Positions 46,590 to 54,447 of a stretch of DNA of 64,000 nucleotides are shown here, piece after piece (position 1 is the stretch's first letter; each line of letters opens with the position of its first letter). The stretch is from Prolixibacteraceae bacterium. Its GTDB lineage: Bacteria > Bacteroidota > Bacteroidia > Bacteroidales > Prolixibacteraceae. The position numbers and the translations under genes are program-made. Below the pieces are notes generated by a model, which was given only the letters and a program-made list of their open reading frames with translations, did not search any database and was not told where the DNA came from. The stretch is taken from contig JAIBEZ010000035.1 of assembly GCA_019459485.1 (NCBI GenBank), forward strand, positions 36,511 through 100,510, given 5' to 3'.

Positions 46590-47681
46590 ATGAAAAATAT
46601 CCTACTGATTGCTTTCTTGTTTGGTCTGTTTTCCTGCAGCCAAACACCTGCGTACAAAGTCAATGTGAAATTAGATTCAGCTGAAGGAACCGCCTATTTG
46701 AGCCAACGCATCAAAGGCGACTGGATTAATCTTGATTCTGCGGTCATCGAAAATGGTGCTTGTCAGTTTAATGGGGTTGTTAAGAATCCTGAAATCTATT
46801 ATTTAAGTGTCAGTACTAAAAAGGAAAAACTACCATTTTTTATTGAAAATTCAGTCATTTCAATTTCCGGTAAAGTTGACTCACTGATGATTGCTAAAGT
46901 TGAAGGATCCACGGTTCACAATGAATACCAGAATCTTCAGGATAAGCTGGACGAACTGGACGAGCAGGGAATGACATTTTTTGAACAGTCAAAAGTGGCA
47001 GAAAAGTCAGGAGAAAAAGCAAAGGCCGACAGTTTAATGACATTGGCTGAAAATGTTTTTGATTCGATTGATGATCAGCAAAAAGACTATATCAAAGCAA
47101 ATCCGGCCTCGTGGATTTCGCCGTATTTGCTGAGCAGGGTTTATTACGGAATGGAAGCCGAAGAATTGGATGGTTACCTGTCAGGATTTGATACTATCCT
47201 TGATTCGGTTTCCACCATTGTTTCCATGAAAGAACGGGTTGCAAAACTGAAAACAGTCGCGATCGGTCAAATTGCTCCCGATTTTACAATGAATGATGAA
47301 AACGGAAATCCGGTAAAGCTGAGTGATATTTATTCGAAAAACGAATATACCCTGATTGACTTTTGGGCTTCGTGGTGCGGCCCTTGCCGACGCGAGAACC
47401 CGAATGTTGTGGAAACCTTTAACAACTTCAAGTCAAAAGGATTTGGTGTGTTTGGTGTGTCGCTTGATGCGGATAAGGAAAAATGGTTGCAAGCCGTTGC
47501 CGACGATCAGCTCACCTGGCCGCATGTATCTGATTTGAAAGGCTGGAAAAACGAAGCTGCCGCAATGTATTCGGTGAACTCGATACCAGCCAATCTGTTG
47601 GTTGACAAAACCGGCAAAATAATTGGCCGCAACCTTCGAGAAGAAAAACTTCCAGAAGCGATTGCAGAATTATTGAAATAA
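46590..47681 (+). CDS. TlpA-like disulfide reductase lipoprotein with DUF4369 domain
   Basis: 363 residues from the ATG at 46590, which gives a lipoprotein signal (FLFGLFSCSQ, lipid Cys near residue 12). The upstream ATG at 46548 would bury this signal. Residues about 15-130 resemble DUF4369 (LDSAEGTAYLSQRIKGDWINLDSAVI). Residues about 225-363 are the TlpA/AhpC-TSA fold with WASWCGPCRREN and a cis-Pro loop (NSIPANLLVDKTGKI). Envelope-anchored thiol-disulfide exchange is likely. The thioredoxin core closely resembles the partial gene at 1-313 (WCGPCRxENPNV). Confidence 0.9.
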   Translation: MKNILLIAFLFGLFSCSQTPAYKVNVKLDSAEGTAYLSQRIKGDWINLDSAVIENGACQFNGVVKNPEIYYLSVSTKKEKLPFFIENSVISISGKVDSLMIAKVEGSTVHNEYQNLQDKLDELDEQGMTFFEQSKVAEKSGEKAKADSLMTLAENVFDSIDDQQKDYIKANPASWISPYLLSRVYYGMEAEELDGYLSGFDTILDSVSTIVSMKERVAKLKTVAIGQIAPDFTMNDENGNPVKLSDIYSKNEYTLIDFWASWCGPCRRENPNVVETFNNFKSKGFGVFGVSLDADKEKWLQAVADDQLTWPHVSDLKGWKNEAAAMYSVNSIPANLLVDKTGKIIGRNLREEKLPEAIAELLK

Positions 47682-47692
47682 TAGAAAAAGTT

Positions 47693-47774
47693 TGAAGTGC
47701 CTAAAGGTCGGAGTGCCTAAAGTTTATCACTCCAACTTTAGGCACTTTAGCTCATTTTAAATATTTTTAGCACT
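47693..47774. repeat. AGTGCCTAAAGTT inverted-repeat element, left copy
   Basis: Direct copies of AGTGCCTAAAG (47697, 47712) and an exact inverted copy AACTTTAGGCACT (47734-47746), forming a 13-bp stem. The same element lies on the other side of the DUF2721 gene. Confidence 0.8.
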
Positions 47775-47780
47775 TTTTTT

Positions 47781-48170
47781 ATGGAACAATTAACACTTAC
47801 CACGCCTGCGTTGCTTTTTTCTGCAGTCTCACTGATTTTACTTGCCTACACCAATCGGTTTCTGGCTTATGCCTCGGTTGTCCGGGGGCTCCATGCTACA
47901 TTCAAGGAAAACCCAAACATATTGCTTCTCGGACAAATTCAGAATTTGAGAAAACGCCTGCGGTTAACCCAAACCATGCAGGTTTTGGGCATTTCCAGCC
48001 TTTTGCTGTGTGTAATCTGTATGTTCCTGATTTATGTTCATTTTTCGGCACTGGCCGAAATTACATTTGGTATTGCCTTGGTTCTGTTGATCCTTTCACT
48101 TGCTTTATCTGTTCGTGAAATTCAAATCTCGGTAAAAGCACTGGATCTTCAGCTAAGCGATATGGAGTAG
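47781..48170 (+). CDS. DUF2721 family membrane protein
   Basis: 129 residues with about three hydrophobic segments: residues 8-27 (TPALLFSAVSLILLAYTNRF), 68-90 (VLGISSLLLCVICMFLIYVH) and 93-112 (LAEITFGIALVLLILSLALS). The connecting cytoplasmic part (LLLGQIQNLRKRLRLTQTMQV) fits DUF2721. Function unknown. Flanked on both sides by the same repeat element, at 6 and 7 bp from start and stop. Confidence 0.78.
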   Translation: MEQLTLTTPALLFSAVSLILLAYTNRFLAYASVVRGLHATFKENPNILLLGQIQNLRKRLRLTQTMQVLGISSLLLCVICMFLIYVHFSALAEITFGIALVLLILSLALSVREIQISVKALDLQLSDME

Positions 48171-48177
48171 GTAAATT

Positions 48178-48264
48178 TGGAGTGCCTAAAGTTCGGAGTG
48201 CCTAAAGTTAACTGCAACGAAAATACTTTAGGCACTTAAAGTACTTTAGCTCACTTTAGGCACT
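48178..48264. repeat. AGTGCCTAAAGTT inverted-repeat element, right copy
   Basis: Two direct copies (48181, 48197) and two inverted copies ACTTTAGGCACT (48225-48236, 48253-48264). Same words as 47693-47774. Confidence 0.8.
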
Positions 48265-48304
48265 TCTTTTTTTATCTTCGCGCCGTCCTAAAAAGAAAAA
48301 ACCA

Positions 48305-49216
48305 ATGGTGATGTATTTTGGTGAGATTGCTGCTCTTCTTACGGCCGTTTTCTGGACGGTTACGAGCATGTCGTTTGAGTCGGCAGGTAAAAAAGTAGGG
48401 TCACTTTCTGTTAATTTAATCCGTCTGGTTGCAGCCTTTTTTATCTACGGTGTTGTTAATTATTTCCGACGAGGATTGTTTCTTCCGCTTGATGCTTCTA
48501 CTGAAAGCTGGCTGTGGCTGGCACTTTCGGGATTGGTCGGTTTTGTAATAGGCGATTTGTTGCTTTTTCAGGCGTTTGTTGTGATTGGCGCACGCATTTC
48601 GATGCTGATAATGGCACTGACACCCCCGATTACCGCATTTGTAAGTTGGATGATTTTGGGAGAAGTGCTGAGTCCGATGAATTGGGTCGGAATGATTGTG
48701 ACCCTGACCGGAATTTCAATCGTAATTCTGAAGCGTGAAAAGAAAGAGGAAAACTCAAAGAAGAGGCGGAAAATATCAGCCAATTACAGTATCTCCGGAA
48801 TATTGCTTGCATTTGGAGGGGCAGTGGGACAGGGCGTCGGGCTGGTGCTCAGTAAAAAAGGAATGGGCGAATACGATGCTTTTGCCGCTTCTCACATTCG
48901 TGTAATTACCGGAATGATTGGGTTCGCCATTCTGATACTGATTGCCCGAAAATATGGAAAAGTATGGATCGCGCTGCAACACAAATCAGCCATGAAACGA
49001 GTTGCTTTGGGTTCGTTTTTTGGTCCGTTTCTGGGCGTTTCGTTTTCGCTGCTGGCCATTCAGCACACACAGGCCGGTATTGCTGCAACCATTATGTCAA
49101 TTGTTCCGGTACTGATTATTCCTCCCGCAATTCTGTTCTTTCATGAAAAGGTGAATTGGAAGGAAAGTATTGGCGCTGTTATTACTGTCGGAGGTGTTGC
49201 CATTTTCTTTTTATAA
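48305..49216 (+). CDS. DMT-family (EamA) transporter
   Basis: 303 residues with ten membrane helices in two EamA repeats (about 5-140 and 158-300). AALLTAVFWTVTSMSFESAGKKVG and GALLAFGG-type second-repeat start (GILLAFGGAVGQGVGLVLSKKGM) are typical of metabolite exporters. Repeat ends have the family pattern ...GEVLSPMNWVGMIVTLTGI. Substrate unknown. The start could be this ATG or the ATG two codons later. Confidence 0.9.
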   Translation: MVMYFGEIAALLTAVFWTVTSMSFESAGKKVGSLSVNLIRLVAAFFIYGVVNYFRRGLFLPLDASTESWLWLALSGLVGFVIGDLLLFQAFVVIGARISMLIMALTPPITAFVSWMILGEVLSPMNWVGMIVTLTGISIVILKREKKEENSKKRRKISANYSISGILLAFGGAVGQGVGLVLSKKGMGEYDAFAASHIRVITGMIGFAILILIARKYGKVWIALQHKSAMKRVALGSFFGPFLGVSFSLLAIQHTQAGIAATIMSIVPVLIIPPAILFFHEKVNWKESIGAVITVGGVAIFFL

Positions 49217-49240
49217 AATGCAATCAAAAACTATCTCTCT

Positions 49241-49537
49241 ATGGATCCAAAACTAAAATCGATGTTGGCTCATCTTACTCCGGTTGGCTGGCTTCTTGCC
49301 TTTTTGCTGAACAGCATAAAAAAAGATGCGTTGACCAATTTTTATCTTCGTCAGTTGTTGGGTCTCTACCTCTGCTTTTTTTTATCGTCGTTTATTCCTG
49401 ATTATTACATTATTGCGTGGGGATTTCTTTTCGTTTTATGGACGTACAGTTTTGTTGGCACCGTTAAATCAGCAGAACATCTGATTCCTTTCATCGGTGC
49501 ATTGTTTCAGAAATGGTTTCAGAAAATTGCCCAATGA
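49241..49537 (+). CDS. Small membrane protein, Tic20/DUF4870-like
   Basis: 98 residues with about three membrane segments (HLTPVGWLLAFLLNS, LLGLYLCFFLSSFIPDYYII, FLFVLWTYSFVGTV) and an amphipathic end. SMLAHLTPVGWLLAFL and FYLRQLLGLYL resemble the Tic20/DUF4870-like families. Function not known. The stop overlaps the next ATG (ATGA), implying coupling. Confidence 0.65.
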   Translation: MDPKLKSMLAHLTPVGWLLAFLLNSIKKDALTNFYLRQLLGLYLCFFLSSFIPDYYIIAWGFLFVLWTYSFVGTVKSAEHLIPFIGALFQKWFQKIAQ

Positions 49538-49944
49538 AGAGTATTTATAAATGGTTAGCAAAACCGAATTTTTATTTTTTAGCCGGAATTGTGTTTATGT
49601 TTTCGGTTATCATGATAGCCCGAACAAATCAATTTTATTTATGCTATTTACCGTTGGTTTTTGCGGCAATTTTCACTTCAGCCAATTCTGTTCCTGAAAA
49701 TGGAATTCTGTTACCCATGAAAAAAATCCGTTTATTCGCATTTCTTACAGGTATGATTTTTAGCGAATTTATTTTCAGCATCATCCTTTTACTGCAAAAC
49801 AAATTGTCTTTTCAGCAAAATTCATTTCAAACTGAATGGGTAATAGTTGCCATTGAGTTACTGCTTGGAATGATTGTTTTCTCTATGTTTTTCGGAATAT
49901 CATTGGGTTTCAGATACCTGCTTCCCCGAATCATAAACCGGTAG
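49534..49944 (+). CDS. Hypothetical membrane protein, 136 aa
   Basis: Not recognised. Four likely membrane segments (FLAGIVFMFSVIMIA, FYLCYLPLVFAAIFTSAN, LFAFLTGMIFSEFIFSIILLL, WVIVAIELLLGMIVFSMFF). The start is taken as the ATG overlapping the previous stop by 4 bp. An upstream ATG at 49513 would overlap more. Likely co-expressed with the upstream small membrane protein. Confidence 0.65.
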   Translation: MKSIYKWLAKPNFYFLAGIVFMFSVIMIARTNQFYLCYLPLVFAAIFTSANSVPENGILLPMKKIRLFAFLTGMIFSEFIFSIILLLQNKLSFQQNSFQTEWVIVAIELLLGMIVFSMFFGISLGFRYLLPRIINR

Positions 49945-49988
49945 AATCGGGACTAAAAAAACATCTTAACTTTCTGTAATTGAATAGT

Positions 49989-50867
49989 TTATTGCTTGGT
50001 TTTTAATGGTTTTTCCGATTCATCGAAAAACTGTTTCTGAAGTGCCGGTGTTACTTCATCTTTTTTTACAGCCCGAATCATTTTTACCAGTTGGTCAACC
50101 GTCGATTTTATCAGCAGTTCTCCAGCCTGCGCATTTGCTTTTGTGCCGTCTCCTGAATAATGGTTCGGGTATTTGGCGTACCACCATATTCCTGTGTAAA
50201 CATTGGAAAGGTTTTTCAACCTGTCCTGATCAATTCCTGATTGCTGGCCTGCCCGATCCAAATGGACAAATTCAGGAATAAGCGCTTTCATTACAGATGA
50301 TTCTTCGTTTCCTGCATGTTGGTTGTACGGATCGTGTTGTGTGAGTTCTTCCGCTTTTTTCATGACTTCGGGGTCATCGGTTGGCTGAAACCAATACAAA
50401 CTGTACGAACGTCGTTCAGACAATTGAGCCATTCCGAAATAATTTAAAAATGCATTGTTGCCGCCATGTCCGTTCACAATGATTATTTTATCAAACCCGT
50501 TGCGGGCAAGTTCATCCAATGTTTCCTGAAGTACTTTCCAAATCAGTTCGGGACTGTATGCGATTGTTCCGGGTTGCTGTTTTGCCTCGTTTATCTGGCT
50601 GAAATAATACCAGGGAAATACTACGGTATATTCTTTTTCGGCTGCGCGGATGGCAAATTCACGGGCAGCATACAAATCGGTTCCAAGTGGCAGATGTGGC
50701 CCGTGTTTTTCGAAAACGCCTATTGGAAGGATGCAGGTTTTCGACGATTTTTCAACTGCTTTGATGTAATCAGGAGCGGTCAGTTCTTCGAGACGGAAAG
50801 GAAGTTGCTGTGCCTGAAGCACTAGAACGACAAAAAGCATCGGTACAATAGCCAGAAGTTTTTTCAT
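49989..50867 (-). CDS. Creatininase family amidohydrolase, exported
   Basis: 292 residues from the ATG at 50867, giving a signal peptide (MKKLLAIVPMLFVVLVLQAQ). An upstream ATG at 50918 lacks one. Metal-site motifs of the creatininase fold are visible: ILPIGVFEKHGPHLPLGTD (Glu, His, Asp), IIVNGHGGNNAF, and HAGNEESSVM. Family members hydrolyse cyclic or linear amides (creatinine, formamides). The export signal is unusual for the family, and the substrate is unknown. Confidence 0.87.
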   Translation of the reverse strand: MKKLLAIVPMLFVVLVLQAQQLPFRLEELTAPDYIKAVEKSSKTCILPIGVFEKHGPHLPLGTDLYAAREFAIRAAEKEYTVVFPWYYFSQINEAKQQPGTIAYSPELIWKVLQETLDELARNGFDKIIIVNGHGGNNAFLNYFGMAQLSERRSYSLYWFQPTDDPEVMKKAEELTQHDPYNQHAGNEESSVMKALIPEFVHLDRAGQQSGIDQDRLKNLSNVYTGIWWYAKYPNHYSGDGTKANAQAGELLIKSTVDQLVKMIRAVKKDEVTPALQKQFFDESEKPLKTKQ

Positions 50868-50989
50868 GGTTGAAAGTTTAGTGGTTGAGTGGGTTAAAAA
50901 TAGCAAATTGGAATTCAACGACCTACAATTTTCCCATGATTAATCGCCCTGGCAAAAAATAAGTTTGCGGTATATTTCTGAATAGAAAA

Positions 50990-52501
50990 TTACTCGGATT
51001 TCAGTTTCCGAAATTTTTCAGGATTAATGTACATTTCGTTGGCAAAAGGTTTGAAATCACGGCTATCTGCCACTTTCCTAAATCTAATTTGGGCTGATTT
51101 TACAGTTTTTGCAATTACTGGTATTCCTGCGATGTCGGCAAGCGCTGCACTAAGTAATTTCTCGTTTCTATCGCCGAAAGGCAAAATATTAGTTAACTCA
51201 TCGGTTGTAATTCCATCTTCCGAAAACTCTCTTGCAACAATGCTCGGGGTCAAACCATCAATAAAATCAGGATCTTCCCTCGAATTCGTAAATCTTACGA
51301 CAATGGGTTGCATAGCCCATTTGTGGTTTGGATTGACAGTCCCTCGTTCATTCCAGTCTCTTACAGTCATCGAACCGGTATATTTCCCGTTTGTATTGAT
51401 GCCAACAACGGTCACATTCATGTAGGGTCTCAGTCCGTTTATAAGCATTTCGCTGGCTGAAGCGGTATTGTCGGAAACAATGATGTGTATTTTGTTAAGG
51501 TTAAGGGTATTGATTGTAGTTACCGGATTTTTGTCAGTTTTATCAATGTAAGTGGTAAAATTATCGTTGAGCGATGCAAGTCCGTATTCGCTCACCATGT
51601 ACGATTGCAATCCGCTGTTGTACTTCGCTTTGGCAAATACTTTAGTGACATCAGTCCCGTAAATCATACTGGCCAGGTAAATGCTGCTCTGAACCGAACC
51701 GCCGCCGTTGTATCGGAGATCCAAAATCAACCGGTCGATATTGGCATCCTTAAACTTTTTGAAAACATCATTCAACTGAATGTCGAAATCAGAATTAAAT
51801 CCGTTGTAAACCAGGTAGCCGATTTTTTGATTGTCGAAAACAAAAATGGTGTCCTTGTTGATCGGATTTTCCTGCATTTCTATTGCCGTCATGGTTACTG
51901 TTCTGTCACTCGGTGCAATTACATCATTTGTAATACTTGCAAAGCCAAGTTTGTAGTTATCTGTTGCAAACAGTAATGTTTCGTAGTTGTTAATTGTTAA
52001 TTGCAGATCATTTACCTTCATAAATAGATCACCACGTTTTAATCCAGCCTTTTCCGCTGGCGAATTTTTGAATACGTAACGTACATAACCCAAAAGATTT
52101 CCTGCATTATCAAGTCTGACAAGCCTTAGGTCATACCCCATTGTTTTGGATGTTCCGCTAATCCAATCGTCGATTTCCTTTGAGTCATCAACCAGAAACG
52201 ACCATTTGTCAACTTCTTCATACTTGTACAGCAAGCTGGTAAACAATTCCTGAGGGTCAGTATAGGTATTCAGGAAGGCATTTAGACTGTCTTTATTTGC
52301 ATATTTGGAATTCGTTAATCCGGCAACCTGACTGTTCCATAAATAATAGTCAGATAATCCGTTCCAGATAAATGAATTTACTTCGGTGGCTTCCGGGATA
52401 ACTTCCGGAATTATTGGTTCCTCTTCTTTCACACATCCTGAAATCAATGCAACGGCAATCATAAGATATGGGAGGAAACTTTTGTATAATGTTTTTTTCA
52501 T
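50990..52501 (-). CDS. S41 family C-terminal processing-type peptidase, lipoprotein
   Basis: 503 residues from the ATG at 52501 (lipobox ALISGC, Cys23). After an N-terminal helical domain (VNSFIWNGLSDYYLWNSQV) comes a PDZ-like segment (about 125-205, with FKNSPAEKAGLKRGD), then the peptidase core with RLILDLRYNGGGS, the catalytic Ser348 (DNTASASEML) and Lys373 (NGKYTG), 25 residues apart as in Tsp-type enzymes. It is probably an outer-membrane/periplasmic protease. Substrate unknown. 49 bp downstream of the DUF4010 gene. Confidence 0.92.
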   Translation of the reverse strand: MKKTLYKSFLPYLMIAVALISGCVKEEEPIIPEVIPEATEVNSFIWNGLSDYYLWNSQVAGLTNSKYANKDSLNAFLNTYTDPQELFTSLLYKYEEVDKWSFLVDDSKEIDDWISGTSKTMGYDLRLVRLDNAGNLLGYVRYVFKNSPAEKAGLKRGDLFMKVNDLQLTINNYETLLFATDNYKLGFASITNDVIAPSDRTVTMTAIEMQENPINKDTIFVFDNQKIGYLVYNGFNSDFDIQLNDVFKKFKDANIDRLILDLRYNGGGSVQSSIYLASMIYGTDVTKVFAKAKYNSGLQSYMVSEYGLASLNDNFTTYIDKTDKNPVTTINTLNLNKIHIIVSDNTASASEMLINGLRPYMNVTVVGINTNGKYTGSMTVRDWNERGTVNPNHKWAMQPIVVRFTNSREDPDFIDGLTPSIVAREFSEDGITTDELTNILPFGDRNEKLLSAALADIAGIPVIAKTVKSAQIRFRKVADSRDFKPFANEMYINPEKFRKLKSE

Positions 52502-52550
52502 TGTGCGATTTGCTAAAATTGAATTATTTATTTCTCTGACATTCATAACG

Positions 52551-53831
52551 CTAGAGTAGATAAAATATTATCGACAGTAGCAATCCTGAAACGATCAGTA
52601 TTGAAAAGTTCAAAAGTAAGCTTTTGCGGATACTTTTGTCACTCAGTGCGACGGAATAAATCATTTTTAACAGGTTGTTGCTGTTGGTCGCATTTAGTAT
52701 TGCCAAAACGATTGTCATCTGGGCGATTTCTGATTTTTGCTGAAGCAGGTTCAGAAGGAACGGATCAATATCGGTTACACCCACTGCGAATGCAAGGTTT
52801 GTTACTCCGGCACTTCCATAAGTTTTCAGTACAAAGTCGGTCACAAGTGCGAAAACTACGAACAAAACCCCGAAAATAGCTGCTGTTCTAAATTCCAGCG
52901 GATTTTTATTTGATTCAAATTTGGTTTCCTCGTTCTCTGTTGTGACGGTTTTTTGATTTTTTCGGTCAATTAATTTCGAAAGCAAAAAAGTTACAAGGAA
53001 CATTGCAATAAACGGAATGGCCAGCATTCCGGCGACCTCCCGATTAAAAATAAATGCCAGAAAAAGAATTCGCAAATACATCATTCCGTTGGCAATCATT
53101 ATGGCCGAAACAGTCTGCAAACCTGATGATTCTAGTTTGTTCTGCCGTGCCAGGATAATGGTGGTGGCGGTGCTACTGTAAATTCCTCCTAAAAGTCCGG
53201 TCACGAAAATTCCTGAATTAGGAAATACAAATTTCTTCAACAAATAACTGCAATACGAAATACCGGAAACCACCATGATAGCCAGCCACAAATGATAGGG
53301 AGAAATAGGAACCTGTTCCGAAATATTGGTTTCAGGAAGCAGTGGAAGTATGATGCCGGCAAGCGCGATAAATTTGGCCAGGGTAATAAACTCTTCTTCT
53401 GAGGCTTTTTTCGACAAAGTAATAAAGTGGCTTTTAAGTTCTGTAACAATCAGCAGAGCAACAATAAAAGAAAGTACCAACCATACAGGTTGGGTGAAAA
53501 CCATGATTGGGATGCAATAAGTAAGCAGGGCCAGAATGGTGCTGGTCAATCCGTATTTGCGGTTTTGCCCGATTTTATGGTAATACTGAATGCTCAGCAA
53601 AATGCCAATCATGGCAAATCCAAACAGAAAAGGGATATATTTGACTGTATCGGCTATGAACAATACGTAAGCAAGCAATCCGATAAACGTGAAAGTACGA
53701 TCAGTACCGAAGAGCAGGTCGTCGTTTTCGTTGATATGGTGCCTTCGTTGTTCCAGGCCGATCAGCAATGAAAAGATCAGCACCAAAAAGAAATTGATGA
53801 ATCCTTCAGGAATAAAATTCAGGATCTCCAT
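52551..53831 (-). CDS. MgtC/DUF4010-type integral membrane protein
   Basis: 426 residues with about 11 membrane helices. The N-terminal part (FSLLIGLEQRRHH, GTDRTFTFIGLLAYVL) is MgtC/SapB-like, and the rest (GLLGGIYSSTATTIILARQ, ANGMMYLRILFLAFIFNREV) is the DUF4010 domain. Function uncertain, with ion or metabolite transport suspected. Followed by the S41 peptidase gene. A minus-strand -7 element lies 22 bp upstream. Confidence 0.85.
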   Translation of the reverse strand: MEILNFIPEGFINFFLVLIFSLLIGLEQRRHHINENDDLLFGTDRTFTFIGLLAYVLFIADTVKYIPFLFGFAMIGILLSIQYYHKIGQNRKYGLTSTILALLTYCIPIMVFTQPVWLVLSFIVALLIVTELKSHFITLSKKASEEEFITLAKFIALAGIILPLLPETNISEQVPISPYHLWLAIMVVSGISYCSYLLKKFVFPNSGIFVTGLLGGIYSSTATTIILARQNKLESSGLQTVSAIMIANGMMYLRILFLAFIFNREVAGMLAIPFIAMFLVTFLLSKLIDRKNQKTVTTENEETKFESNKNPLEFRTAAIFGVLFVVFALVTDFVLKTYGSAGVTNLAFAVGVTDIDPFLLNLLQQKSEIAQMTIVLAILNATNSNNLLKMIYSVALSDKSIRKSLLLNFSILIVSGLLLSIIFYLL

Positions 53832-53852
53832 ATTTTAAAATTTGCTTTCCAA

Positions 53853-53860
53853 CAAAGATA
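53853..53860 (-). promoter_or_regulatory. -7 element of the DUF4010 gene
   Basis: TATCTTTG on the minus strand, 22 bp before the ATG at 53831. Confidence 0.4.
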
Positions 53861-53887
53861 ATTAACTTTAAATACTCCGTCCTATTC

Positions 53888-53918
53888 TTTGCTAATGCCA
53901 AACAAACTATTACTTTTG
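53888..53918 (+). promoter_or_regulatory. Promoter upstream of the tRNA-Lys pair
   Basis: TTTG (53888-53891), 19-bp spacer, TACTTTTG (53911-53918). Good consensus match immediately before the decayed tRNA. Confidence 0.65.
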
Positions 53919-53927
53919 TCGCCGATT

Positions 53928-53991
53928 CGATCTGTAGCTCAGTTGGTAGAGCATCCCGATTTTATCGGGAGGAACCAGGGACGAATCACAG
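53928..53991 (+). pseudogene. Decayed tRNA-Lys(TTT)-like sequence
   Basis: The 5' half is tRNA-like: acceptor CGATCTG, D-arm GCTC-AGTTGGTA-GAGC, and anticodon stem TCCCG/CGGGA with loop ATTTTAT (anticodon TTT). The T-arm is ruined (CAGGG-ACGAATC-ACAG) and no 3' acceptor strand complementary to CGATCTG follows. The loop bases 32 and 38 are also unusual (A and T). It lies 100 bp before an intact tRNA-Lys. Confidence 0.75.
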
Positions 53992-54027
53992 TAGAAAAAT
54001 TAAAAGATAATTTTGAATTAAAACATT

Positions 54028-54100
<73 letters not shown>

Positions 54101-54113
54101 CAGAAATAAAAAG

Positions 54114-54150
54114 AAATCCTGTGAATCAATCGATTTGCAGGATTTTCTGT
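54114..54150 (+). terminator. Possible terminator after tRNA-Lys
   Basis: AAATCCTG / CAGGATTT stem with a 16-nt loop, then TCTGTTTT. Nothing else is seen in the 54101-54447 gap. Confidence 0.5.
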
Positions 54151-54447
54151 TTTCGGACTATTGATTTCTGTCTTCAATTGTGCTCCGCAATTCGCATTTG
54201 TCAATCGGTACCCAAACCCGATAAATAGAGCACTTGCAAATCAGATCCGGAAAAAGAATTGATACGGGCTTTTTTATGTGTCATTCTCACAGGTATGCCC
54301 TTAAACAGACGCATTTCAGTTAGAATATCTCCAATAAAAAAAGAACTTGGTTATGATGTAAGTATTACTACATTTAAGCCTCAGAAAATGAGAAAACAGA
54401 ACCTGTTAAGTCTGCGCAACTACATTTTAATATTTAAGAGAAACGCT

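Noticed and set aside
53928..53991. Functional tRNA-Lys(TTT)
   Set aside because: No complementary 3' acceptor strand and a broken T-arm.
54259..54447. Extended N-terminus of the large sensor kinase
   Set aside because: The 63 extra residues are basic and low-quality, and the receiver domain starts cleanly at the ATG at 54448.
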